Shown here: positions 50,132-61,006 of the stretch, piece by piece | How the letters are laid out: each line of letters opens with the position of its first letter | Position numbering within the stretch: the first letter of the stretch is position 1 | Assembly (NCBI GenBank): GCA_000231825.2 | Contig: JH720293.1 | Coordinates: 62,001-126,000, forward strand | Source: Tetrahymena elliotti 4EA | Taxonomy: Eukaryota; Ciliophora; Oligohymenophorea; Hymenostomatida; Tetrahymenidae | Length of the DNA stretch: 64,000 bases | Direction of reading: 5' to 3' | Notes under the pieces: model-generated | The model's input: the letters and a program-made list of their open reading frames with translations, nothing else | The model's database searches: none | Told to the model about the DNA's origin: nothing | Made by a program: the position numbers and the translations under genes

Positions 50132-52894
50132 ATGTTCAATTCAAATAAAACTATGGATAAACCCAAATCTATTTGGCAATAAACAAGCAACATATCCTCT
50201 AAAATGGCTATTTAAAACTAAAATGAAAATTAAGATGGCATAAACCAACAAAAAAGTTAAAAGCATCCTTTTAAATAAAATAATCTAGAAATCACTGCAC
50301 AATAAGAATAAATTAACCTAAAAAATATTGGTAAAATTGAACTACAAAGGACACTTGATGATGATGAGTTTAGTCAAATATTAAAAAGTGGAAAATAAAA
50401 TAAGATAGATTTTAAATTGGATAGAAAATAGTTCTTTAAAAGTAGTGATTGGAACTTAAAAGAAAATAGCTCAATAGGTCTATAATAAAAATCTATAAGC
50501 AATAAAAATACATTAAACATTACTGAGGAAAATCCTTATTTGTCTGTAAGATATTTCAATTTTAATAAAAATACTGATGAATAATTTAATGCAAAAACTT
50601 TTATTGAGTCAAACAAACTTCTTTAAAATCAAGATGAAATAAAACTAATTTCTGAAAAAAAGTAAATAGTAAATAGAGATATTGACTCTTTTTTTGGTAC
50701 TGCCCCACATTTTGGTTAGTTAAACTAAATTTTAGATAAAGGATAAATAGGCTTTAATAAATCTTTAAAAAGTACAGGTAAAAAAACAGATTATTCTGCC
50801 ATTTAATTCAGTAGCAAATTTAATACAGCAGAGAAGTATTCTCCAGAATTTGGACATACTGAGCTTTCTTTTCAGAATAAAAAGAATAATGATAAACTAA
50901 GAAGAAATATAGCATAATAAGATTTTGATATTAATAAATTGACTTTAGAGTAGTTTAGCACTTACTAATTTTCAAGAAACCCCTTTCTATCTAAAGACTA
51001 AATCAAATTTGAACAAAGCTCATTGATAAAAAAAGCTATACAAATAGAAAAGTGTTAAAATTATACATTTTTGTGTGAGCCTTGCTTTGAATTAGCAAAT
51101 AATTTATCTTAAGACTCTAATTAAAGCTTTTAAAACGAATATACTATAAAAAGTAAAAGTAAATACATTAACTAGTAGTATTTAGAAAGCAATATCCTTG
51201 ATTTTTAGACCACAGAAAAAAAATAAGTTAGTAAGGAAAAGTAAAATGAGACTGAAGAGGAAATAAATTACTTCTTGAGTATTGAATCACATAGACCTAA
51301 ATTGAGTTGTTTTTGTAAGAATGGCATGATAGGGGAAGAGTAATTTTACAAAAAATTAGAAGAAGTTCATATGAGCAAAATTATTTAAAAAAAAGATGTG
51401 ACCAACTATTTCAGATTTCTAATATGGAGATTATCTTACAAACAAAAGCTATCTATAGAGTCTCTATACTATCATCTCGAAAAAAGAATCTTCATGAAAT
51501 AAAAGTTAAGTTTTTAGCCTTTTATAGAAAAATATTTGTCTTTTTTAGAAACTCATTTGAAGTAGAAATAAGCAAATTAAATAGCAGCTAATAATAAAAA
51601 ATAGCAAAATTAAAATAATATCTAAGATAATTCCTAAATAAATTTAAAATAGCTTTGTAATTACCCAAATTAAATTATATTAATTGTTGGATAAATATTT
51701 GAAACAAGTCAATAATTTATAGTAGAGTTCACTGATACTTGGTCATCACTCTATCTTGTAATCAATAAATCTATGAATGTTGAGCAACTACTAAGCATAA
51801 GTAGAAATCTAAATTAAAATATTTAAGCATAAAAAAAAGGAAATGAATAGAAAAGAAATATCTTGAAAATGAGTAATTAATAACTTTTTGAAGATTTAAT
51901 CTCAAGAAAAAAGATTAAACCTCAAACAAAAGTTAGAATAAGTAATATATCATTAGCAAATCAATAAAAAATAAAAATTCAAATAGACTCTGGTGAAATC
52001 AAAGAATTTACTAATTTAATTTAAATACCATTTAATTCTTTTTAAAAGGAAAATAATAAACATGCAAAATTAGGTTATTTAAACAAACCTTTTTTAAGAT
52101 CTCTCTCCTCAATAAAACCAAATGGCGAATTTATTTCTACATTAGATTTAGTGATATTAAAAAGGTACCCTTTACTAGTTTAATATCATTCAAAAGAACA
52201 AAAAAAAATTATTAATTTCTCTGAAGCAGTAAGCAGCTCAGTGATTGATAAAGCAAATTCTAATGATTTTTTTTACGCAAAATATTTGGTTTGTGATTCT
52301 CTATTTATTTATGATTAATCTTATGCTATATCTTCATAACCTGAAACAGAGATAATTATTCAATTTAATGACTTGAATCAATACTCAGAAATAAATGAAG
52401 GAAGTAGGATTAGAATCAGAAACACTTTATGTTCAAATTATGATGTTTAAAATCACTACCTTTCTGGATATAAAATTACCTTAAAATCTGATTACAAAAA
52501 CGTGATGCTTTAAGAAAGTTTCATGACAAAATAAGATTATTAGAGAACTAAATCCTTTTATTAGTCCGTAGTGAAGGCGTTTGCTAAATCTAAAAGTATT
52601 GAAGACTATTCTTCATGTTGTAATCTAAATTATTTAGAAATATTAGATTTTGATATATAGATTTCTTTTAGAAGTTATTCTCAAAATAATAACAGCATAA
52701 TTGGAGAGATTAACTATTTAAATCAATCATGTGAATGTGAAATAATAACTCATAACTCTTTTTTTAAAACTAAGCTTCTAAGGTTTGAGAAGTATTAAAT
52801 TCTCAGACTATTTAATGTACACTTTAAATGCTTTGAAACAAGCAAAAAAAAGTTCATTTTTAAAACATCTTACAATACTTATATTTAATTATGA
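50132..52894 (+). CDS. BRCA2: BRCA2-like RAD51 mediator
   Basis: Single exon of 920 aa. BRCA2 loads RAD51 on single-stranded DNA during homologous recombination. Two BRC-like FxTA motifs stand at residues 188-191 (SFFGTAPHFG) and 230-233 (KFNTAEKYSP); FxxA is the RAD51-contacting core of BRC repeats. From about residue 420 the sequence tracks the BRCA2 DNA-binding domain: NYFRFLIWRLSYK (compare NHYRWIIWKL) in the helical domain, then OB1 with ILIVGQIF, FIVEFTDTWSSLYLV, KVRISNISL, KLGYLNKPF and LDLVILKRYPLLVQYH. Near residue 760 INEGSRIRIRNTL matches the start of the OB2 segment. The tower domain appears absent or very short. The nuclear role in meiotic and mitotic repair is inferred from the family. 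The upstream 400 residues are disordered, as is usual. The match is by eye, but several blocks fall in the right order. Confidence 0.8.
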
Positions 52895-54204
52895 GAAAAT
52901 AAATAGCTCAATAAAAATTACTTTTAATACTTGAATTTGTTTGAGTTTTATTTTATTTATTAAGAAATTTGTGAAAAGCTTTTATTTTCTACCTTTATTC
53001 TCAATTGTCTTTTTAATTAATTAAAAAAATTTCCTTCATACTAAATAATAGTCACCTTTCATAAAAATAAAATAATCATTATTTAATTAAAACAATCTCT
53101 TTTTATTTTTTTCTAAAAGAAAACTCAGAAAAATTCTTTTAATTTCAAGAAAAGAAATCTTAATCTCTCATACACAATCTCTTCAAGTAAAAAGAAGTAA
53201 AAAGGACATTTCTTTAATTTTTTATTAAATTCTTACTTTTTAGAAAATCTAAATCAATTTTTTATAAAATAATACTGTAATCCTTCACTTTCCATCATTA
53301 ATTTAGAGCGATGATAGACTATTAAAATAATAATTTATAAATTATCATTGTTAGCAATAAATACAAGTCTATAATTGAATAAATGAATACACTCATTAAA
53401 TTAAAAAATGTCTTGAATTGTATTGATAATTGATGAAAATTATCTATAAATTTGAGAAATAAATTATAGTTTCTCTTTAAAATAGCACTCATTTAAGATA
53501 ACTTCTTCTACTTGGCTTCTAGTTTACTAGATATTGAAACAATTAAGAAAATCAAAAAAGAAAAATTTAATTAAAAATAAAGAGAAATAAAATATCAATA
53601 ACTTTTGAAAATAAAAAGGAAGTAAAAGTTAATTAATCTTAGATGTAAAATTTATGGTTAAAATAAATAATTTACAAAAGAAAAAAAAGATCTTTAATTA
53701 AATTTTGAATATCTAGTTGTAAAGATTTTATTTTTTACAAATTAAATGGATAAATATTTTAAAATTTAAAAAATTCTATTAAAAATGAGGAAGTAGATAT
53801 TAATTATCTGATCTATGTTTGGAAAAACAGATAAGGTTTATCATTTTCAATTGATATAGAAGTAAGTAAAATAATTATTTTATTATGTGAAGTAAAAATT
53901 AAATAAATTATTTATTTGAAATTTAAAGTAATTTATATTTAAATTACAAGAAAGTAAATAAATATTTGATAATATAATTTTAAAAAGGAAAAAGATATTT
54001 TAGATCATTAAAAATAATTAAAATAACAAAAAAATAGAAGTAAGTTTATTTTAGAAAATTTGCAATGATTTTTAAGTTAATTTTATGATTAATTTTTTAT
54101 CACAAGTAAAGAATCACATTTTTTTTTACTTAGATCAAACCTATTCTTTATTCAATTAAAAATAGTTATAAATTAGTGAAAAATAAATTTGATAATTTAA
54201 AATA
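52895..54204. other. Intergenic, very AT-rich
   Basis: About 1.3 kb between convergent genes, with no convincing coding frame. Beyond the two 3' UTRs nothing was recognised until the inverted-repeat arm begins at 54205. Confidence 0.5.
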
Positions 54205-54260
54205 ATTTCAAATTTAAAGATATGTATCCAGTGATTTGTGATAAATATTTAATACCAATA
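54205..54260 (+). repeat. Left arm of a perfect 56-bp inverted repeat
   Basis: All 56 bases equal the reverse complement of 54441-54496. The match ends cleanly on both sides. This arm lies about 150-210 nt downstream of the stop of the HP1-like gene, in its presumed 3' UTR. The spacer is 180 bp (54261-54440). Confidence 0.95.
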
Positions 54261-54413
54261 AAATCAGTAATGAAATTTTCATAGAAAATAAGTAAAATTA
54301 GTTAAAAAATATAGAAAGAATAATTGATAAATTGGTTAAAGAAGATATATTATTGAATAAAATTTAATTTAAAAAGACATAAAATTAAAATAGAGGTACA
54401 ATGTTTTATTGAA

Positions 54414-57400
54414 TCAATATTTTATTAGTTGCTGTGATAATATTGGTATTAAATATTTATCACAAATCACTGGATACATATCTTTAAATTTGAAATATTC
54501 TATGAAAGTAGGAGGCATTTAGATCTTATCAGCCCTAGGTTTCCAGCTGACTTTAAAAAATATTTATCCATTATGAAATAGATGAGAAATAATTCTATCA
54601 GGTTCATCAAAGCTTAAAGATCCTATATTTGAGAATAGTATCACATTATTTTTTAAACTATTTAACTTTAAATCAAAGACATGATTTTTCTTTTCCATTT
54701 ACTCGAACATTTTCTTAATTCTTGGATCTTTGATATTTTCAATATTTTGTGTATTAGGTTAGGTGATTTATACTATTGAAGCTGGAGGTTATGGAATTTG
54801 AGAAATATTATTTTACTTTTAAATCAAAGATTAATCTTCTTAAACAGGTTTAATGTTTTAAGGTTAAATTTCTTAGTTTGAAACTTATCTTTTTAAAGCA
54901 TCACTTGGTTGAATTTAATGTTAAGGTTATTTGTTTTAAGGTTAAACCTATTCTTATAAAACTGGCACATTTTTGTTTTCATTTTTTAAAGTAACTTATT
55001 AAGTATTAGCTTTTAGAGATGTTTATGGTTATTGGGATTGCTATTGCTAATATTATTTTTATTGCTATTGTTACTATTACTATAATTATTATTTTGGTTG
55101 TTGATGTTGTTGTTATTATAATTGCTTTAATGAACTTTTTTATATTAAACAAATAATTTGATAAAAAAAATTACAATTAATCTAATTACTTTTCTTATGA
55201 TTTTGATTAGGTTTGAGCTAATTCCTCATCTATTTCATCCTCACTTGGACTTGTATCTGAATCATCGTCTGAATCATACACAGTTTTTAATCCAAATGGA
55301 TTTTACGGTTTAACAGTTTTGATTTTTTTATCTTACTCAATTTTTGATTTATCCGCTTATTATACTAGATTACTTGGTTTTGGTAAGACTATGGGATTAA
55401 CTTATTTATCTGAAGAAGCACTAGATGAATTAGATTTGGTTAAAGGTACATTTTAGGGAGAAGGATTAAAATTATTTGACTGAGGTGCAAGATTTTGAGG
55501 CTTTTGCTAAGTTTATGAATTCTAACTTTGAAGTTAAGGTGCTGAATTTATAGATATAAGTTGTGGAGGAGCTGTTAATATCATTGGCTAGTGAGCTTAA
55601 CTAATGGCTACAGGTTTCTATAGAGTGCTTGAAAATTATTGTTTTGCTTAATTTAAAACTAAAGTTTAAGGTTAAGGATTGAGAGTTTTTGGTTGAGACT
55701 CAAGATTTGTAATACTTGTTTATGGATCTTGCTTTTTCAACTAGGAATTTTCTACCTTAGGAGCAACTTCTTTAGAGATAGGTTATATATTTTGTGAAGT
55801 TTATGGTGTGGGGAGTTAGTTATTTTCTGCTTCTTTTATAAAGTAAAAGGTTTAATTTTTAAAAAAATTAAAAAAAGGAAAATTTAAAAGTTTTCATATT
55901 GATAATTTAAAGATAATTACTCAGTTTTTTCCAAAAGAAATTCTGATAAATAAAAAACAACTTCAAAAATTTTTGTCAAAAAAATAAAAACAATTCTAAA
56001 ATAGTGGATTTATATTTCTTAGCCAAATTATAAAATATTTGATTAATAAATAATCCAGCATAATAAAATAATTTAAAAAATGATTACCTTTTGATGTATT
56101 AATATTTTAATTTTTATCTTATTCGATTGAATTTTTCTATTATTCTTTTGGAATTATTTTGTCTTATTTCTCTAAACCTATAATTTTATTTTCAGTTTTC
56201 GAATTGTTTTAAATGCAAAATTTAATTTTACTATTTTGATTTGAATTAGATTTTTTACTGTTATCTTTCTATTTTAATTTAAAATAAAAAAAACATTAAA
56301 TTGAAATAATTATTGCAATCAATTTTGTTACCCTTTGATCATCTGAATCAAACGAGTTTGCTTACAATTTAAAATTTACTTTATTTAATAGTTTTCTGTC
56401 AGAATTATCAATAGAGGATTAAGAACTTTAGGATTATCTTTAAAATCTATCATCATCTTCTGAAGCAGATTAACTTCTTCTAAACTTTCTCTTACTTGAG
56501 TTTACTTTACTCTTTTTGAATCTATTCCTAATATAAATAGATATTAATATAGTATTTTAAATTTAATTTTCATTTACTAATCAGAAGATGAGGAAGAAGA
56601 GCGTGAAGAGTTAGATGATGATGAATAGCTTTTTGATGATGAAAGAGAAGAGTATTTTTAATTTGAATTTGATTTTCTATATTTATTTCTTATGTTTTTT
56701 GTTCTATTTATATTTAATTTAAATTATTTAACTTCAAAAATATTGTTTGAATGTAAAATATTACTTTTTGATCTTATCTCTCTTTGAATATGAGCTAGTA
56801 CTTCTTTTTCTATTATCTCTACTACTACTGCTACTTCTACTTCTACTCCTACTTTTACTGCTGCTACTGCTACTGTTCCTACTACTGCTGCTGCTGCTAC
56901 TACTGCTACTTCTTTTTCTATTTTTTTTCTTTTTATCTTTAGAGTTTTTTTCTATATTTAGAAAAAATAGGAATAAATAAAAATTAAACGATCAAATTTT
57001 CTTACTTTTAGTTTATGAAAACTTTTTTGAATTTAAATCATTTCCTTTTTATTTAAAATAATTATTAAAAATTATAGTTATGTAAATTTGTATAAAACCT
57101 TTATCAGAATCTGATGTTATAGATGTAGCTGAAGATGATTTTTGTGATTTCGAATTATTATGAGTATTCTAAATTTTTAAAAAATAAAAATATTAATTTT
57201 TCATAAAATTAAAAAAATACATTAGATTTAGAATTTCCAAGTGATTTAATCGGTTCTTAAGTTTTTTTTGATCCGCTTTTATTTGTATTATTTGATTAAG
57301 GAGAAGTGCTTAAACTATCGCTTTAATGACCCTCTTTTCTTCCTAACTCATTTTATTTCAATTCTATTTAATTAAGGTTTTTAGTTTCCACTAAATTCAT

Positions 57401-60400
57401 TTCTAATTCACTATTGTTTTTATGTTGTTCAGCCGTTAGTTTAATTGGGACTATTTTTTTTTTTTCAATATTATCAATGGAAGAAGAGCTACTCAATGAA
57501 TCATAACAAAATGCATTTTTGGATTAATTTTATTCTTTACTATTTTCTTATGATTTATCATGCTAATCATATAAAGGTATTTATAAGGGTTCTTCTTATG
57601 AACTTACTTCCTTTTCTGAGTCAGCTACTTATTCATTTGCTTTTTTACTTTCAGGATCAATATAATAATCTTTTTCAACAATCTTATCCTCTTAAAATAA
57701 AATTTTTTTTTATTCCTCATCTAGATCATCTTCAACAAGAATTTATTATTATGATTCATCTGTTAAGGGCCTTTCACTTTATTCAGCAGATTTAATTATT
57801 TGAGAGTTATCTTCTTATTCATAACTTGATTTTCTTCTGTAGCATTTATCTGATAAAGAATTTGATAAATCATCTGAATAGTAATTTTTCTAATGATAAG
57901 ATGATGGTTAACTTTATTCATTTTAGCTAAGACTAGATAATGGTTTATTAGAAAGATGAATTTCTTCTTCATTATTTTGACTTTTTTCAGTTAAATTTTC
58001 TATTTAAATTTCTATCTAAGAATCTGAATTCTTTCTATCCTAATTTTACTAGTTATTATGAGAATTTAAATCTTAATTTTCATTCAAAATATTATTATGA
58101 ATAGGTTCCAAAATTAAATCATTATCTTATTGGCTACCATTTTTTTCTTCTAATTATTCTACAATCTTCTCAATTTCTTATATTGTTTCTTAATTAATTT
58201 TATTAATAACTTCTCTTATTTCATTATTGATAGAATTATGTGCTTCAGTATTTTTTTCTCGGTTAATAATTTAAGAATTATCCTTATTAATAGCTGGGCA
58301 CCCTTCTTCATTTACAACTTGCTCTCTCTCTTAATTTTCAATCAGTTGACTCTACTTATCAATAATAGGTTGTATTTATTCCTCAATCATTATTTCTTAT
58401 TCTTAATTAAGGATAGAAAATTTTTCTTGATTTTTATTTGTTTCCTTGTCTTAATTATTATTTATTTTGGCCTCTTCATGAAATTCTTTTTCTTAGCTTA
58501 TTAATTAAAGTCTTTCTTCATTAATAATTAATAATCTTTCTCCATTTTTACTAGATTCAATTTTTTGATTAGAAATTGATTTAATTTCTTAGTTTAAAAA
58601 CACTTCTTATTATTTATGGTTAGAAATTTCTTTAATTTATTGAATATTTAAATTTTATTGGTCTTAACTATTAGAAAATTATTTATCTTAGGTGATATCT
58701 AATTAATTTTTTTATTATTCATTAGGCATTTATTCTTAAGTATTAATAATTTTAATATTTGGGATACTAGATAGTTTACTTTATTAAGTAAAACTATCTA
58801 ATACTTAAAAATTATTTTGATTTATATCTTTGCTTTATTTAATTTTTTAAGCTAGCCCATTTTAACTTTCTACTTAAAACTAGCTGGTCATAGTTTAATC
58901 TAAAGGTTAAACATATAAATTCTATTCAGCTTAGATATTGTTTTTAGCTTATAATTATGCATTAGGACTAATATATGGTTAGAATGACAACTTATGTCTA
59001 AAAAAATTTTTGTCTATGGATCTAAAGTTTTTGATAACATCATTTAAAGATAAGAAATACTAGTTTTAATATTCTTTGTTTTTTGTTTCATTATAAATAT
59101 TTTCATACAACTTATTTTCTTCTTGCATTTTTAAATTTTTAACAGTTTTCAAATCTAAACCTTTGTAGAGTTCTAATTCTTTATTAATTTCAAAGATTTT
59201 CAAGCATTGTTTAGATTTACTTTATTTAGTTTTATTTTAGCTATAACTCTCTTCATCTTCATCATCATCATTCAAATCATCATCTGAATCTGTAAGTTAA
59301 TCTTTAAGATGTAAAATTTTCTTAAACTATTCTAGCTCATCTTTTAGCTGTATAAACAAATTTTAATTTTCATTATTTAATTTTAAAGTTTTTGGATTAA
59401 TAACTTCTGGTTATTGAATAGGTATTTCTACTTCAGGAGCTTCAATTAACTTCTAAAGTCTTTATCCTGAACTAATTTATTTTCCTAAATTATCTGAATT
59501 TATATTAAGTAAAACATTTTTTAAATTCTACTATTAAGGTGCGTTAGGTATAAGAAGAGAGGAACGTATAGAGCTGTTTTGACTATTTTTTTCTTTCTCG
59601 ATAAAGTTATTAGTAAGCTTACTTAGAACAGATAAAGAACTAGATTGATTGTTTTATTAAAAAGAAAGATTTGGATTTAAAATACTAGGCATACTTAGAA
59701 TAGTTTTTTCTGGAATCAAATTTAATTTAGATTATGCAGTAGTAGTATTAATACTTTTACTATTAATATTATTACTACTTATATTACTATTAGTATTAGC
59801 AGTCTTTTCATTTCCTACTTTTGAATTACTTTATATCTTTACTTCTTACTCGCTATTTATATTAAGTTTTGATTTTGGGAGGGTTTTATTTTAATTAGTT
59901 AAAGGTTAAACTATAACTTGCTTCTCTTATTTATTCTTTAATAGATCAGGTGTTATTATAGGTTCTTAGAAATCACGGATGATGCTCCCATTTATTTTGC
60001 TATTAATTTTACTTTTTTAGCTATTTGATTCATTTGACTTAGATTAAGATGTGTTAATTTCTTTTGAATCCTCTATTTAAATAGATATGCTATCATCTAA
60101 TGAGCTATTATTATTTTCAGATTTAATTTTTTTAGATTTTCTAGTGTTAGATTTTATTTATTCCTCATCAATAATTTCTTCTTCTGAGTCTAGATTTTAT
60201 TAATTGGTTTACTATTTACCTAATGCCTAAAGCTTTCTTTTTTTAGTTTATAAACTTGGAGTCTGTTGTTCATGAATTTTCTTCTTTTGCTATGATGAAG
60301 AAGATTAACTGGAAAACGAATTATTTTTTAATTAATCTTCATACTATTTAACCATATTTAAAATATTTTGCAGATTACTAAGAGGTTCCCAAGTATTTTA

Positions 60401-60619
60401 ATTTTCAGGATAACCTAGCCATTTAATCTAATACAACCTATTTTTTCCATTCCCTTTATGACCTCTAATAGCCTCTACCTCATATAAAGGCTCACCTTAA
60501 GAATTATTATTATCATCGTCACTTTAATTATCACTTTCAGACTCGTTTTCTTAAACGGGCTGATTCTTTTTGAGAACTTTTTTCTTTTTTTAGACCTAAT
60601 TTTTTTTGCTGCTACTCAT
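54414..60619 (-). CDS. Giant HP1-like protein: chromodomain, long disordered linker, chromo-shadow-like domain
   Basis: A first exon of about 1,130 codons runs from the ATG at 60619 to about 57230. Several smaller exons follow, with introns near 57175-57226, 56960-57110, 56702-56760, 56530-56580, 56285-56335, 55850-56090 and 55135-55200, to the TGA at 54414-54416. Residues 46-90 are a chromodomain (YEVEAIRGHKGNGKNRLYQI, then KWLGY and NTWEPL). The methyl-lysine cage aromatics Y46, W67 and Y70 are kept, so binding to a methylated histone H3 tail is likely. The linker is acidic, Ser/Asn/Gln-rich and includes an RS-like run. The C-terminal block (FFKVSWKPRADKIQMPPTFI, then EYFKFKDMYPVICDKYL) matches a chromo-shadow domain, the HP1 dimerisation unit. 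HP1 proteins are usually about 200 aa; this one is close to 1,900 by my estimate. It is probably a heterochromatin factor. In ciliates such proteins also act in programmed DNA elimination, which is not shown here. Confidence 0.75.
54441..54496 (-). repeat. Right arm of a perfect 56-bp inverted repeat, inside coding sequence
   Basis: Lies within the last coding exon of the HP1-like gene and encodes the end of its chromo-shadow-like domain (FKFKDMYPVICDKYLIPI). It is an exact inverted copy of 54205-54260. Confidence 0.95.
56785..56930 (-). repeat. AGT/AGC codon repeat encoding an RS-like serine run
   Basis: On the minus strand, tandem AGT, AGC, AGA and AGG codons encode Ser runs with interspersed Arg, like the RS domains of splicing factors. 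The plus strand of the same stretch gives a meaningless poly-Leu frame. In-frame simple-sequence expansion within the HP1-like gene. Confidence 0.7.
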
Positions 60620-61006
60620 TTTCGGAAGAAAAAAAAATTTTTTTGTTTTTAATTAATTTAGAAACAATAATAACAAAAGTTTATTAGCTAGACTTTTTAA
60701 AGAGTTTGCTAACTATTAAATTATGCTATAATAGTATACAATCAAATATTTAAAAAGAGATCTAATTCTGATTTCTATTTATTTGCTTAAATATTTATAA
60801 ACAAATTAATAGAGGGTTTTTTAGTTGATTCTTGAAATATTGGTGTAAAAAAAATAAGTTGAAGTAATTGATTGATTTAATATGTAAAAAGGAGATAGTA
60901 AAATATACACTTTTGGGTAAATTAAAACTAAACAAAAATTAAAATAATTATTTTTTTATAAAATTAAAATTTATTTTTTAAAATGATTTTATTATGTTTA
61001 TTAAAA
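60620..61006. other. Intergenic between HP1-like and dynein genes
   Basis: About 390 nt, holding the promoter of the HP1-like gene and the 3' UTR of the dynein gene, both on the minus strand. It includes a few A/T homopolymers and nothing else recognised. Confidence 0.4.

Noticed and set aside
56747..56980. Plus-strand frame encoding a long poly-Leu protein
   Set aside because: It is the antisense of the Ser-codon repeat in the HP1-like gene, whose frame continues on both sides on the minus strand.
57445..58504. Plus-strand Phe/Leu-rich frames
   Set aside because: Antisense shadows of the low-complexity HP1-like first exon.
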